Positions 1 to 11,782 are shown, numbered from the stretch's first letter. The stretch is 64,000 bases of DNA from Reticulitermes lucifugus (GCA_026260175.1 JAKCWW010000197.1:56888-120887); one strand, 5' to 3'. Program-made: numbers and translations. Notes: generated by a model from the letters alone, not told the origin.

Positions 1-180
1 TTTTTAATAGTGAGTGTGCATCAAGTTGGTTTTAATTTCATTTTAATTTATACAAGATGCACGGTGAATACAATATTAAATATATCCCAAGAAATATGTG
101 AAAAAAACTTCATGTGGTTATTGGTTGGATTATAATCTTAGTAATAATATATAATTGTTCTACTTATGTATGAGTGGAGC
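1..180. other. AT-rich sequence, nothing recognised
   Basis: I see no gene, repeat family or RNA in this AT-rich stretch. Confidence 0.5.
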
Positions 181-470
181 TGGAATACCTGAGTAAGTAT
201 AGAGACTAATTGTGGGCTGGATGGTCCGGGGTTTTAAACGTGGCGGAGGCAAAATATTATCTTTTCGCCAAAACCCTCCAGCCTATCTCTGGGAGCCACC
301 CAGCTTCCTACTCAAATGGGTACTTTGGTTCTTTCCTGGGGGAAAGTGGCTGGTGTGTGAACTTGACCACTCACTTCCATCTAGTGGTGAGGTTAAGAAT
401 GAGTGGAGCTCTGTCTACTCAACATGCATGCCTTAATGTTGTGGACAAGGACAACTGTACCTTTTACTTA
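181..470 (+). repeat. SINE-A copy (tRNA-derived SINE)
   Basis: This copy runs from a tRNA-like head (AGTAAGTATAGAGACTAATT, then a degraded B box GGGGTTTTAAAC) through the family body (GGAGCCACCCAGC, ATCTAGTGGTGAGGTTAAGA, GAATGAGTGGAGCT) to the tail GGACAACTGTACCTTT. The open frames across it are incidental. The family recurs about 19 times in the window. Confidence 0.8.
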
Positions 471-1196
471 CATATGCAGAAATTTTAACTACTCAATTTT
501 GTGACATTATAGAGCAGGAAGCGAATCTGGACAAGAGAACAATACAGTATTAGCCAAAATTACACTACCATGAACAAAATGAGAATAGACCTAACCTGAA
601 CAATAAGGCAAGTTCTAAAAACCAAAAAGTTTTAAAATGATTTAGCTGAGATTTATGAGTTTTTGTAATTTAAACTAATATATAATGTAATATAATGAAT
701 GCAATGTTGTAACCGCAATGCTAAACAAGAACTAATAATACATATGAAAGAATTGCTGTAAGGTTGGAGATCTTGCTACCACATTAGAATTGAATTGCAG
801 TGATATAAGGTTTTCCCTTGATACACTTTTATAGAAGTTTAGCCTGATAAAGGCTTTAAAACCAAAACTCATAGCAGTTTATTGTTAACGAAAGGAGTTT
901 ACCAATAAATGAGATTTGTGTTGACTGAGACAAGAATTATCTCGGTTTCTTATTGGCTTATTGTGAGTGAACAGTGTTATGTCAGTATTCTTCATAATCT
1001 TGACCATTATGTAGTTACTTAGTCATTGCCAGACTTGTGATTGCTTATTATGACTGCACTGTGCTACATCTAAGAAATTCGTTACGATTGTAGATACCCA
1101 TCGTGACTGCACTGTGTTACTGTTGAAACATTCATTTATGCTTATGCATACCCATTGTGATACATTTAAAACATTCATTTACAGTTGTTGCTCTGA
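471..1196. other. No gene seen; probable intron of the zinc-finger gene
   Basis: AT-rich sequence upstream of the zinc-finger exon. A weak motif at 843-868 (CCTGATAAAGGCTTT followed by ACCAAAAC) resembles the CTGATGA-stem-GAAAC core discussed for 17404 and 18783, but its core bases are altered. Confidence 0.4.
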
Positions 1197-1220
1197 ATGT
1201 TTATTTTTTCCATTTTTCAG

Positions 1221-2281
1221 GTAGTTCTTTTACCTGAAGAAGCAGACATTCCTTGCACAAATCCTGCGGAGCGTCCATTTTTGTGCAGTGTGTGTAAAAA
1301 GTCATTCACAGAACAGCATGCCTTAAAGAGACATCTCCATACACATAGTGAGGAGAGACCATTTTTGTGTAATGTGTGTAACAAATCTTTCAGGTGGCAA
1401 AGGTGTCTGAGGGAACATAAAAGGATTCATAACAGAAAGTGTCAGTTTTCATGTGATGTGTGTAACAAATCGTTCAAGTGGCAACGCTCTCTGAGTAGAC
1501 ATAAAAGATGGATGCATAATGGACAGCGTCCATTTTTGTGTGATGTGTGTAACAAAACATTCAGTTGGGAAAGTGTTCTGAGGGAACATATGAGAATGTA
1601 TAATGTAGACCGTCCATTTTTTGTGATGTTTGTAGGAAATCATTCACATTCAGCAGTAACCTTAAGATACATCTATGCACACATGTAGGGGAGCGCCCAT
1701 TTTCATGTCATGTGTGTAAAAAATCATTCAAATACCAAAGTGTCTTAAAGAATCATCTGCTCATACATAGTGGAGAACAGTCATTTTTGTGTGATGTATG
1801 TAAGAAAGTATTTAGGCTGCGAAAGTATCTGATAAAACATCGAAGAATTCATGATGTAGAGCGTGCATTTGTGTGTGATGTGTGTAAGAAGTCATTCACA
1901 AGCCGTCATAATATTGAGAGACATCTGAACATACATAATGGGGATCGTCCATTTTCGTGTGATGTATGTAAGAAATCATACACATGCCGATTGATTTTAA
2001 AAGGTCATTTACTCACACATAATGGAGAACGTCCATTTTTGTGTGATGTTTGTAACAAATCATTCATAGCACAGATATCTCTGAAGGAACATAAAAGAAT
2101 TCATAGTGGAGAGCATCCATTTGTGTGTGATTTGTGTAAGAAATCATTTAGTTCGTACAGTAGTTTTAAAAGACATCTACGCACACATAGTGGGCAACGT
2201 CCGTTTTCATGTGATGTATGTATGAGATCATTTATGAGATTGGATAACTTAAAGAAACATCTATCCAAACATAGTGGTTAG
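1221..2281 (+). CDS. C2H2 zinc-finger protein, terminal exon with one frameshift
   Basis: This exon encodes a tandem array of about 12 C2H2 zinc fingers, a fold that usually binds DNA in nuclear regulators. A polypyrimidine tract and CAG at 1218-1220 form a good splice acceptor, so the upstream ATG at 1197 lies in the intron and earlier exons are missing. Fingers follow C-X2-C-X12-H-X3-4-H, with a C(D/N)VC(K/N)KSF core and HxGERPF-like linkers. Finger 3 has four residues between its histidines. Finger 4 has Tyr (codon 1599-1601) in place of its last His. In finger 5 one base is missing relative to the other repeats near the T run at 1617-1622, so the first part stays in one frame and the rest, from about 1625 to the stop at 2279-2281, in another. 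No stop interrupts either part, which fits a recent mutation or a sequencing error. The orthologue cannot be named. Confidence 0.8.
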
Positions 2282-2339
2282 TGTCTGTGTCTATATATTA
2301 TTGCGACATGTTATTTAATCATTTATAGAACTGTGTGGC

Positions 2340-2600
2340 TTGTGGAGACAGCATTGGTTTCATTGTGAAAAGTGCCATTTTTTTTTATTTAGTGTTCATA
2401 AAAATGCAGTCCACCTAGTGTCTTATATGAAGTGGCATGTACACAAATATAATGGGAAGTGTCCATTCTCATGTGATGTCTGTAAGATGTCATTCAGTAT
2501 GTTGTCTTATTTGCAGTGGGGTCTGTGCATGTGTCATTTGCTACACCCATTTTTTTGTGTTGTGTGTAAGAATCTATTCATGGAACTTGGTGCCAGTTGA
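2340..2600 (+). pseudogene. Decayed extra zinc fingers downstream of the array
   Basis: Beyond the stop of the main array an open stretch still shows finger fragments: CEKC with a later HVHKY, then KCPFSCDVCKMSF with no proper His pair, then CVVCKNLF. These are remnants of the same repeat, in a different frame from the finger array before it and lacking most second histidines. Either the array was once longer and the present stop shortened it, or this is 3' UTR derived from old fingers. Confidence 0.65.
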
Positions 2601-2624
2601 GGTAGGTTAGTCAATGCCCTGATG

Positions 2625-3610
2625 GGGATAAGTTTTTTTTTATCCTGTTGATCAAAATACATTGATATAGGACATGTCAATCTATAATTACACATTATTA
2701 AAATAGTATTTATCTACTTGTATCAGTAGCCAATTTCTGAGAAATCTTGATTCAGATAATCTTCTATTGTATAGTAGCACCCCTTAATAAGTAACTCCTT
2801 CAATTTCTTTTTAAACTGGTTGATATTTTCTATTTGTTTGATATTGTTAGGCAATTTGTTGTAGTAGGTACAGCCTGGTACTGATGGTTTACTGTTATAG
2901 ATTTCTAAGTTACACCCATATATATGATAATCTTTATTATTTCTAGTGTTAGGTGTATGTATTTGTCTATTTTTAGTGCAGTTACACTTTTCTTTTATAT
3001 ATAGGATTGTTTCTTGAATGTATAACAAATATACTGTTAGTTTCTTTAAATGTCTAAAACTATTTTTGCAAGATTCCAAGTGTTTTAACCCTGCATTGTA
3101 CCTTACTGCCCTCTTTTGAAGAATAAAAATTCTTCTAGTTAGTGCCTTAGAACTTTGTCCCCATACGATGATTCCATATGACAGAAAGGGATAGATCAAT
3201 CCTTAATATAACATTCTTCTTCCATTTAGATCAAGTAATTTTGATAGTCTATTAATTAAAAACAGGTTTCGGCTGATTCTACTACAAGTTTTTTCAACAT
3301 GATCTTCCCAGCTCAAGGTGTTATCAATTACTACTCCCAGGAAATTTGTAATTTTTACATTTGTTATTTCACTGTTCTTTATCAGTATTTTTAAATTACT
3401 TTCCTGTCTGCTATGTTTTGTCTGGAAAAGGATGTGGTGTGTTTATGATGGATTTATAAGTAAATTATTTATCTCAAAATATTGCTCTACAACACCTGTG
3501 TTTGCTGCAGTTATTTTTTGGAGTTCATTAATATCATGTCCTACATTCATTATTGTTGTGTCATCAGCATACATGAATGTTTTGCCTTGTGTTAGATGAG
3601 GGAGCTCTGA
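2625..3610 (-). mobile_element. 5'-truncated non-LTR retrotransposon (LINE), reverse transcriptase C-terminal part
   Basis: On the minus strand the translation gives the reverse-transcriptase catalytic segment QGKTFMYADDTTIM, with YADD encoded at 3560-3571. It continues through NNLLINPS, KITNFLGVVIDNTLSW and HVEKTCSRISRNLF to the usual LINE tail (PFLSYGIIVWG, FILQKRAVR, KLPNNIK). The frame holds in-frame TAA stops, one after NPS and one just before GLIYPFLSYG, and the endonuclease and upstream RT motifs are absent. It is therefore a dead, 5'-truncated copy. The T run at about 2632-2641 on the plus strand may be its poly-A tail. The tail resembles jockey/CR1-like elements, but I cannot fix the clade. 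Confidence 0.88.
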
Positions 3611-3614
3611 AGAT

Positions 3615-4560
3615 TTAGTTTAGTTCTACCAGAAATTCATTTTATGATATGCTTTGTGCCTGACCAAGGCAGCTTTATTGCATAGGAAGCCTGCACCCAC
3701 CATGAATTTAGACCAATTTGAGACTCTTCTGTGAGATAAGGTAGTCCAACTTCAAGGCAAAAAAGTTCCTGGTAAATGTCAGCTTCTTATGGGTTAAAGC
3801 TCATGTGACAGGTGGTGTGCTCAGAGACATGATAAAAATGGACAGCCTGACTATTTCATTTATTTTATATATCACTCTATAATTGTCTCCTTTGTATTCT
3901 TTTGTGGGCCTATTTATATGTGGAACACATGTGAAGTGATATCCATAGGCATCATATCTGTAAAAGAATTTGCCCCTTTCAGTGTTTGATATTACATCAT
4001 CTTTTATTTTTCCTCTCTTCATTCCCTTCTCCTTGCCGTGCTTCTCCTATATTGTATATTTCCCACATGCTGTAGTCTAGTACGTATATTCAACCTCTGC
4101 CTTACTAGGTGGCATTTTATCTATCCATAGAGCTTGCCCACGGTTGTGGTACAATTTGTAACGTGTGCCATGCTACAGGAAACTCGGGAATGAAGGTTGA
4201 GTGGTCACTTCTCACTGCCTCTGTGTGCAAGTCTGGAGTTGTGCCGTGCATACAGCACACACATGTAGTACTCTGTTTGGACCCCAAGTGTCATAATTTT
4301 GAAGTGAGACATCCCTTTGCACTGGTAGGTCAGTGAAATTGTAGAAAGAAGGAAAGACTTTTCAACCATGAGCACAACCTTTCTTATTACTCTATGTATC
4401 ATACAGTTAAGGATGACATATTTCGGCCATGATACTTGTAAAACTTCCAGAGTGTACTACGTTTATGTAGGGACCTTGCAATGATGCGTAAAAGCTGGGA
4501 GAAACAGCCACATTATATAGATTGATGAAGTACCTGGAAATATAGATATGCAGTGAACCT
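3615..4560. other. No feature recognised
   Basis: The short open frames here show no conserved motifs, and I see no repeat family. Confidence 0.4.
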
Positions 4561-4562
4561 AA

Positions 4563-4665
4563 TTCATGGAAGATTGGACCGATAATGATGTCCCGAAATG
4601 TCGGTAAAGGATTACCACTTGACACTGCGTAATATCCCAGAAGAGCGCAGATCTCAGCAAGCGAG
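4563..4665 (+). repeat. FB1 foldback element, single arm
   Basis: One arm of the FB1 family: TTGGACCGATAATG, GTCCCGAAATGTCGGTAA, then ATATCCCAGAAGAGCGCAG and ATCTCA. The opposite arm is missing. It keeps the GGAAGA-stem-GAAA arrangement seen in complete copies. Confidence 0.7.
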
Positions 4666-4878
4666 ATAGTTCACGTTTCAGGCACGATGAAAATGACTGG
4701 ATGTCTTGTGCAAACAAAATAACCCGACACAGACATGATCACATCAATTTTTTTTTTAAATAAAAGAGTAGAACTGATTTTAGCTAAGGAGATGGAAGTA
4801 TGCAGGTGTGTACTAGCCCTTACTTGTGGTTGGGATCTATGATGTAATCAAGTACAATTCCATTCTGCTGTGTAGACC

Positions 4879-4897
4879 TATATATATATATATATAA
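4879..4897. repeat. (TA)n microsatellite
   Basis: A run of TA dinucleotides about 19 bases long. Confidence 0.9.
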
Positions 4898-4943
4898 GAG
4901 TGTCACTCCGTATGTCGTGGGAACAATTTTTTGGGTTAAAAAT

Positions 4944-6537
4944 TTGGCAACATAGGAACTATTTGAAAGCACATGGCATACAATTGTAAATGTTAGTATC
5001 AGAAATGAATATCTTTACAGGAGCCACTGGTGGGTGGCAAGGAAAACACATATTTTGAATCATGGTTTTCTTTTATTGTGTCATACAGAGTGAACGTTTT
5101 ACAAAAAAACACAACACAAACTACTCAGACAGTTCTTTAGGGACTTTCATATTAGTAAAAGATGAAAGGTATAGTTACCCATGTTGACACCATGAACATA
5201 TGCAGGTGAGTAAAGGTGTAGGTCCACTCATTCTTAAGCTTGGCACTAGATGGTGGTGATTTGTCAACTTCATGCTCCGGCTGCTCTACCCCTGGGGAAA
5301 AACTTGGGTAGCCATTGAATAGGAGGCTGGGTGGGCCACAGATCCAGTTTGGATATTTTGAAGAAGAGAAATCTCTTGGCCCTGCCGGGATTTGAACACT
5401 GGATTGTCAGCCCATAGCATACTGACTATACTGACTGCACTGTGCTGGCTCATATTAGTTCCTGATGCTGTTTATAGTTTGTTGCCAATGATGGCCAAGT
5501 TGGCAAACACCAATGGGATCACCTGATATGCTAATGTTCCACTTAGCACCAAGCTGCTCTTCAGATGCCTTTTCTGTTTGCAAATTGTTTCCCACACAAT
5601 GGCTGCTTTTGTATGGGGATGAGATCCTGCTCACATGGACAGAGATTGAGAGAACAGGGAAGGTGCTGTAACACTTCCCACTCAAATGCTGGAGAATTTT
5701 CTCAATAGTGTGTCCCGAGTTTGTTGTAGAATTATCTTGAGTGATGGCTTTTTCAACTGGTCTGGGACACAGTTCCCTAACTGCACGCATAGGAGGTATT
5801 GCAGAAATGGCTGGTAATATTGTGTATTCACAGTGACCCTGTTGAAACTTGTTTTCAAGGCGACTGTGGAAGACACCTTTTGGAGGACTTTCATCGACTT
5901 CTGGTTTGTATGTCCTGGCCCACGTTTCATTGATTGCAATTATCTGATTTGACTTGTCCCCTTTGCAACAAAATTGTTCCACATTGATATGACATGTCTT
6001 ACAGCATGTCCACTCTTGTACCTCATTTAAATGATGTGACACCAACTTGGTAGCAATTGTGTGCTATTTCATGCCCTGTCATAAAATTTGGAGTGCTGTA
6101 GACCCAGAAATCCTTGTATGTAAGGCTAATTCCTTCATAGTCCAGCACCTGTCATTCATGCAGTGTTTAATTATGGCCACTAACATGTGTTTATGAACAA
6201 ACATTGAACGTTCACTATCATACATGTTGGTGGTGGATATATTTTTGAATGCCTGTACCCACCTTTTAACTGTTAAATTCAGGAGGGCACAATCACCCAG
6301 TGCTTAATGTGGCGCTGACTGGCACTCCCATGAATTTATGCTGTGGAGAACTGCTCTCTTCACATATGAACACTTCCACTTACTGGACTTATGTTCCTGA
6401 ATGAGGTCACCAACATGATAATGTTTAAGCATGAAATGTTTTTGCATTCCTGTACATACACCCCAATCTGATGGTAACATATACCTGTACATACTACTTG
6501 CTTTCAAACATATGTACTCTAATTCCTATGTTGCCAC
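4944..6537 (-). mobile_element. Decayed mariner-like DNA transposon split by a SINE
   Basis: Minus-strand translation in several frames gives fragments of a mariner transposase: WTMKELALHTRISGSTA (helix-turn-helix region), HHLNEVQEW, IIAINETWARTYKPE (first catalytic Asp region, with D replaced by N), VNTQYYQPFLQYLL, and PCSLNLCPCEQDLIP in place of the usual YSPDLSPCDYDLFP. An inverted match, GGCAACATAGGAA, near 4946 and again (reversed) near 6536 suggests the ends. Removing the inserted SINE and its duplication leaves about 1.3 kb, the normal mariner length. The transposase is broken by frameshifts and stops, and its catalytic acids are altered. Confidence 0.82.
5157..5449 (-). mobile_element. 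SINE-A copy inserted in the mariner
   Basis: A near full-length minus-strand SINE-A with tail AAAGGTATAGTTACCC, body GGAGGCTGGGTGGGCC and tRNA head including GGGATTTGAACAC. The 10-bp direct repeat TCATATTAGT flanks it at 5147-5156 and 5450-5459, the signature of target-primed insertion. It is therefore younger than the mariner. Confidence 0.88.
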
Positions 6538-6539
6538 AG

Positions 6540-7735
6540 TGTTGCCCACTTATGGAGCTACCCATATAAGTTTGCAGAGTGTAGTGTGGGTGTGTAGGTA
6601 GTTATTCCTAGTGTATGGGCCTAAATTTTCAGCTTAATCTTGGTTGAGGACTTGCTGGTGTTTTCTTAATGTCAGTGATATTCTAGAGAGGTAACTCCTG
6701 TAATGACTCTTGTGAGGTGAGGTCATTTTTGGGTCCCCACAGCAGCACATGCCTGAAAACAAATTATGGTGTCGTCTCTCCTTCATCCCNAATGGTAGTC
6801 TGATGCCAATGGTTTCAGATTTTCACCATATGATCTTTGTGCCCATAACATGATGTAGAGAAGAACACACATTGTCTGCTGTCAGTGTGGAAATTCTGGT
6901 ACCTTGTTTCATGATTTTCAGATTTAAAAATAAAATATGAGTTCAAGTATAAACCTGTTTGACATACTGAAAGACAACTGGGTGGATCTGAATTGAAGAA
7001 TGGTATACTGTTTGTTCAATGAGGTTGACAGTATCAAGGGGAGTGGTGAATGTTTTAAAATGACAGCTATTTTGCTCATATTTTATTCAGGTTGAGTAGC
7101 ATCCCATGATGGAGGGTTATTAGCATTGAGTCCCTAGATGGGATGAGCAACAAGGACATTCTGTCTGCCCTTGCCAAGTAGACTGCTCTGAGGAATAATA
7201 TATGGGTTGACCGGGAAATCATCTCCTCAGAATTCTGATCTTGACATTCTGAGTACCTGCTTTTTGTAGCATCATCATTATTGGATATTAGAAACTTCCT
7301 GCACATCTGTACATTTAAAATCCTACTTGGTGCTTCCACTGTCAGTGATTTGGACATACCCAGTGGTGATGTACATGAAGCCTGTTGGTATCTGCAACAG
7401 GACTGGCCATGGTAAGATGCCATGTCCCAACCCACTTCACTGTCTGAACTGCAGTGAAGACCATCCTTCCAGTTTTGTAGAGGAGGGCCATCTAGGAACA
7501 GGTTGAAAAAGTCATTTTATTCATGGAAGCACAAGAAAGTTTTCTCAAGAGAAGCTCACAACTGGAAAGCATGCAGTTGATATGACTACTCAAACCACAA
7601 CCTTAAGAGCACGAAATCATGTAGCACAGTTTTATGTTGGTTGAAATCGGACTGGTATTGGTATAGATGGTGTAAATATGCTTTCATCTCGGTCACAAGC
7701 ACTCACAGTGACTGCCACTGCATTAGCGACTAGAC
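6540..7735. other. No gene recognised
   Basis: Short open frames on both strands show no domain I recognise. One undetermined base lies at 6790. The sequence could be decayed transposon DNA. Confidence 0.35.
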
Positions 7736-7754
7736 CTTTTGCTAATTCCTGGTG

Positions 7755-7830
7755 CAAGTCACTAGTAACTGCTGCTGCTGTTATTACTACTACTACTATC
7801 ACCACCACCACCACTAACCCTTAGTACTGC
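7755..7830. repeat. Trinucleotide-rich stretch (TGC/TAC/ACC)
   Basis: Imperfect runs of CTG, TAC and CAC triplets just before the Tigger fragment. They create low-complexity open frames that are not genes. Confidence 0.7.
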
Positions 7831-7924
7831 TGCTACTGCCACCTCTCATCCCCCTGGTTCATCATCATCTTCTTTTTGTTTCTGGTATTCTCATTTTCCC
7901 TGTGTCTACTATACCGTAATATTC

Positions 7925-8532
7925 AAAGGGCTATGGGACTGAGTGATTCTGCTGTGAGAACCATTTCTGACATTGCCCATACAATTCATAAGAGTGCTCA
8001 GTTAATGTCGAATCTTGGTGTTACTGCAGTTACAAAGTCTTGGTCTGATAGAGTTGGGAACATAGAGAGGATGCTGCCCACACAGATCAAGGATCAGAAC
8101 CAACAAAATCTACATATTACTGGGGTGGTCACTGAAGAGAATGCGAGGAGTTAGTATGAAGATCAGATGAAACATGCAAAGGAACACACACCGTTTTCTA
8201 AAAGTTTGAGGTGGTTCAACCACTTTCAGTGTTGGGATGCATTCCAATGTGTTAAGATGACTTGGGAGGCTGCAGTTGCAGATTATGTTAGTTCTAAAAG
8301 AATTCACTATTCTCTTGAAAATAGTGAATGCAGAAAGTGTTACACACCAAAGGAGTTGATTAATATTGAGGGATCCGGCTTCTTTTGGAAGCATATGCTC
8401 CGTCGCACTTTCAGTTCCATGGAAAGGAAACAATGCCTGGACTTACAGCTGCCAAAATTTGCTAATATGATTCTGCTGAGTATCAGTACTGGTAGGACTT
8501 TTTACAAGGTGGTGCACATTACCTACATGTAA
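7925..8532 (+). mobile_element. Tigger/pogo DNA transposon, N-terminal transposase fragment
   Basis: The frame reads GLSDSAVRTISD (CENP-B/pogo-like helix-turn-helix), then MLPTQIKDQNQ, SLRWFNHFQCWDAFQ and YTPKELINIEGSGFFWKHML, and ends before the rest of the DDE domain. The order matches TIGD1/jerky-type transposases, in which the last segment normally reads NVDETGLFWK. Here the first catalytic Asp is Glu and the following Glu is Gly. A TAG at 8152-8154 interrupts the frame after ENARS. The copy is an inactive, 3'-truncated fragment. I saw no terminal repeats around it. Confidence 0.85.
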
Positions 8533-8534
8533 AG

Positions 8535-8977
8535 TGACCAGATTTTTTAATGATCAATGCTGGACGAGACAGCAGCGTAGTTGTTGTTTAATTAAAATCT
8601 TTAAATAAACTTTGACTAAAACTGTAGGAACTACATGAGGTTTAATTTCGTCTTCATTGAATTTTTGTTTGATTTGATAAATCATTAAGTATGAAAAATA
8701 CATTAAGTCAAAATTCCCAGATGGTGCAAGTGCACCGCCTTGTACTTTGCTGCCGGCATCCCTGCTGGTGGGTGGCAACACTTCTAGGATCGACAAATTA
8801 TGGCCTGCCAATAACTCCTCCAGCTGTCCATTTCAGTGTGCAGGCATGCCTATTTGTTTAATTGTAAGATACTTTAAAAAAATACGACGTTTGAAAACTT
8901 ATAACATCAATTAATGTATTGCATATTGGTTTGTAATAATTCAATTACAATTTATATTTTGTTATATTTTGCATCGT
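8535..8977. other. Unclassified sequence
   Basis: A minus-strand open frame at 8554-8811 contains FNEDEIKPHVVPTVLVKVYL, which looks protein-like, but I cannot place it. It may be a transposon remnant. Confidence 0.3.
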
Positions 8978-9195
8978 TAAAGGTAAAGTCAAGGCAAGGG
9001 CTATCCTGTAACATCCCAAGCAGGCACAGAGGGGAGGTAGAGGTATAGCTCTATCCATACTCAACCTTGGCGCTAGAAGGGGATGGGTGGTCAGCGCCAC
9101 GCCCCGGCCCCTTTACCCCAGGAAACAGACCCCGTAACCATTGCACAGGAGGATGGGTCCCGAAAATTTCGTCCCTACCGCGGTTCGAACCTTCT
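8978..9195 (-). mobile_element. SINE-A copy, head-truncated
   Basis: Tail TAAAGGTAAAGTCAAGGC, body CACGCCCCGGCCCCTTTACC and B-box region GGTTCGAACC are present, but the extreme tRNA head is missing. Confidence 0.85.
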
Positions 9196-9211
9196 TGGCA
9201 TTAATTTAAGG

Positions 9212-9275
9212 TACACCTATTATCCCGGCATTTGCCTGGGGGACTCTGGATTACCAAGCTCTCAGGATAGTCTGC
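9212..9275 (-). repeat. Fragment of an arthropod SINE tail domain
   Basis: Read on the minus strand it contains CAGGCAAATGCCGGGATAAT, close to a core I associate with several arthropod SINEs. Related fragments lie near 23745, 46075 and 63412. Confidence 0.45.
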
Positions 9276-9540
9276 GGCCTAGTGGCAAAATGCTGTACGT
9301 ACGTGAATATCAATTTTATTCTAAATCGTATGTACACTCCATTCCCGACGTATCCGACGTACTACTGTGTTCATAGCGTACGAGTATTTCACCGCGGGTA
9401 GCATTGTAGTCGACTGTGTAGTGCTGCTCTCTGTTGGTCACTGGACGAAGTATATTCCGGTATTTAGTCGCGTTACAGTGCATGGTATGGCAAGTTGGTG
9501 GAAGTGACGTTGCGAGAATAGCGTGCAGTTGCGTCTCAAA

Positions 9541-9648
9541 ATGAGTGTCAGACGTGGTGCTACTTGTGCCTGCTATGTAGGCGTGTTCTATTGTTTGTAC
9601 TTCATCAATACTGGCAACACACAGCTCCTTATTAATGTGAAAAATCAG
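9541..9648 (+). CDS. oaf: out at first (oaf), first coding exon
   Basis: An ATG opens 36 codons ending in QLLINVKNQ at a CAG|GTAAAC donor (9649). The start MSVRRGATCACYVGVFYCLY has basic residues followed by a hydrophobic stretch, as expected for a signal peptide. Drosophila OAF, as I remember it, begins its mature part with nearly the same QLLINVQNQ. The next part of the protein, GGDVLQETIT, is found 31.4 kb downstream in the exon at 41024, and the junction is phase 0 on both sides. OAF is a conserved secreted-type protein whose molecular role is poorly understood; the fly gene lies near decapentaplegic. No TATA box is evident upstream and I cannot place the transcription start. The ATG is the only plausible in-frame start. 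This exon would be hard to identify without its partner. Confidence 0.88.
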
Positions 9649-9959
9649 GTAAACTACTACTTAATTATTTCGATTTGTAGTGTGTGTATGCTGTAACATT
9701 AACATAAGCAGTGCATTTGCCGTACAAAGTCGTAAACATTCGCAAAAACTCTAGTGCGAATGTTGCTCTGAATTAATGAAAACAGTCGATGAAGACTTAA
9801 AAATGGCACCAGTTGACACAATATTGTTCTAAGAAAGAATTTTGAATGTGGTAAGGTTATGTTCACACTTTCAACAAGCATTTAGGATTTCAAGAATTCG
9901 GTTGACAAAAAAATCACGCAGGCCCTCCGTTTTGCCGTTCTGGTTTGGTAATGACAATT

Positions 9960-11340
9960 TTGAGATTTTTCAGAATGTTTCTTTATAGAAATGACTTGCT
10001 TGAAGTATATGTCTATTGGAAACCGTGGATGGTGACATTAATGGTAGGCTGAGATTGCACATGATCCGCATTTTGTACCAAATGTAGCACCGAATTATAT
10101 GTAAATGCAATACATTTAAATGCCGTTACACGTTAAACAAAGCTGTTATAATTTCATCTGTACACTAACATTCTACAGTTGTTGCGGTTTTCGGTTGTCA
10201 TTAAATCCACATTATTAATTTAGTTTTTGGATGTGGCATTTAGTTTTATTACTTTAGCAGTCTGTTAACAAGACATTTTATTCTCAAATGCAACAGACAT
10301 GAAATCTGAACCATATAATTGTTGTCTTTGATGTAAATTTGAGGTCCTCCATCCATGTGCACTACACTTTGTAACAATATTCCACAGCCCTTATAATCCC
10401 AACACAAGATAGTATTTGATGAACAAACTGCCATTGATGTCCTAGATATTAACAGCATTTTGAAAATGTTAGAAGTGTGGTACCTAAGTGCACTTGCATA
10501 TTATGTCTAAACCATATTATCACCATATTTTGTTACAAGTGAGGCGGTGACTTTCATTCAGTAAGGCAGTTACTGTTGTCACTAGTTATGGCTCCTGGCA
10601 GGTTGTAAGTTATGAAGATCCATCATTTTGATATGCTTATGCTAATGCTTGACTGTGGCATTTTTTGGTGATATGGTAATGAACCTTTGGCTTCAGACCG
10701 TTAGTTAGTTATGTGAGTGGTCAGTTGATTTGGATTCTAATGGTAATTTTTTGTTGCAGTAGAAGAAGGAAGTGCCACTTTGGTATCTGCCATGGAGCAT
10801 ATAGGTCTCCCTATGTAAGGTGCTTATGAATGAATTAGCTGCATCTAAATTTTGGTATTAAAGAATCCCATTTTGTAAGAATACAAATATTGGTGGAGAA
10901 ATGTCTACCAGAAATAGTGCCATTGCTTGTCAGGTGATAAGGAAGAAAGGTAATGCGAGATTTGCGGTTTCCGCAGCAGGGAATACTGAGGTGGACTTCT
11001 CGGTTGTGGCATTGTGTGGCATTATCTAGTGGATACCAACATGCTGTCTTCATGGCAGCACAGGGAGGGTCATTCTGTTCCTCCCGTCACAACTCAGAGG
11101 ACCACAGTCTGAATTCAAACTAAATTTTGAGTTTGGTGGACAGGACACCATGAGTGTAGCAAAACATAAGCTGGAAGAAGAATGAGGTTTGGGAGGGACA
11201 AGAATAATTGGCCATCATGTCAGTATAGGTTTGTAGCTCAATCCTGAATTAAACAATGTCTTGAAGGCACATAACTGTTTACAGCAGTCTGAGATCTTGT
11301 GAGGTTATTTTGACTTTACATTATTTTACCTTTCGTCTGG
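9960..11340. other. Intron sequence without recognised elements
   Basis: CpG-poor unique-looking sequence. GGTAATGAACCTTTGGCTTC near 10674 weakly resembles the 3' end of the RTE-type LINE found at 22501, but is too short to call. Confidence 0.4.
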
Positions 11341-11347
11341 AGTAGTA

Positions 11348-11782
11348 TGGGTTGTACCTCCCTAATGTGGAATTCCATGATCCAGCACCTTCCATGGTCA
11401 GGCATGTTTTAATGAAAACCACAAAAGTGTATGATAGTTGTGGTTAAGATTGTGTTATTTTACATTAGAATTTTGTTTTTTTTAATCTAAGTTGCATGTT
11501 TATTGTAAATTTCATAAATCTTAATGTGTTTTGGTCATGCACAGTGCTTTCTGTGGTGAGTGAGTTGGTATCACTGTGGAAGAGTTTGTTTATATTTAGC
11601 AGTCCTGGTGCGAAGCAGGTGTAGATTTAACTGTTTTGTGTGAGAATCAACTTATTATTGCATTTTATGAAGTCCTGTGTATGAAGTTTATGCCATATGT
11701 ACTCACCATCCATGATTTGGAAAATTCCCTGATGAGGCATTGGGCATGTCCTGAGGGAGCCTGATTAGGGAGTTGTGACCTG
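11348..11782. mobile_element. Probable pogo/Tigger-like MITE
   Basis: TA dinucleotides flank inverted ends. The left reads TGGGTTGTACCTCCCTAATG and the right, reversed, CAGGTCACAACTCCCTAATC. The shared core ACCTCCCTAAT/AACTCCCTAAT and TA target fit pogo/Tigger MITEs. I see no coding remnant inside. Confidence 0.55.

Noticed and set aside
7632-7814. Minus-strand frame rich in Val (MVVVVIVVVVITAAA)
   Set aside because: Produced by a trinucleotide repeat next to a transposon remnant.
9400-9540. Core promoter elements (Inr/DPE) for oaf
   Set aside because: TCACT and GGACG words occur, but they are too short and too common to support a call.
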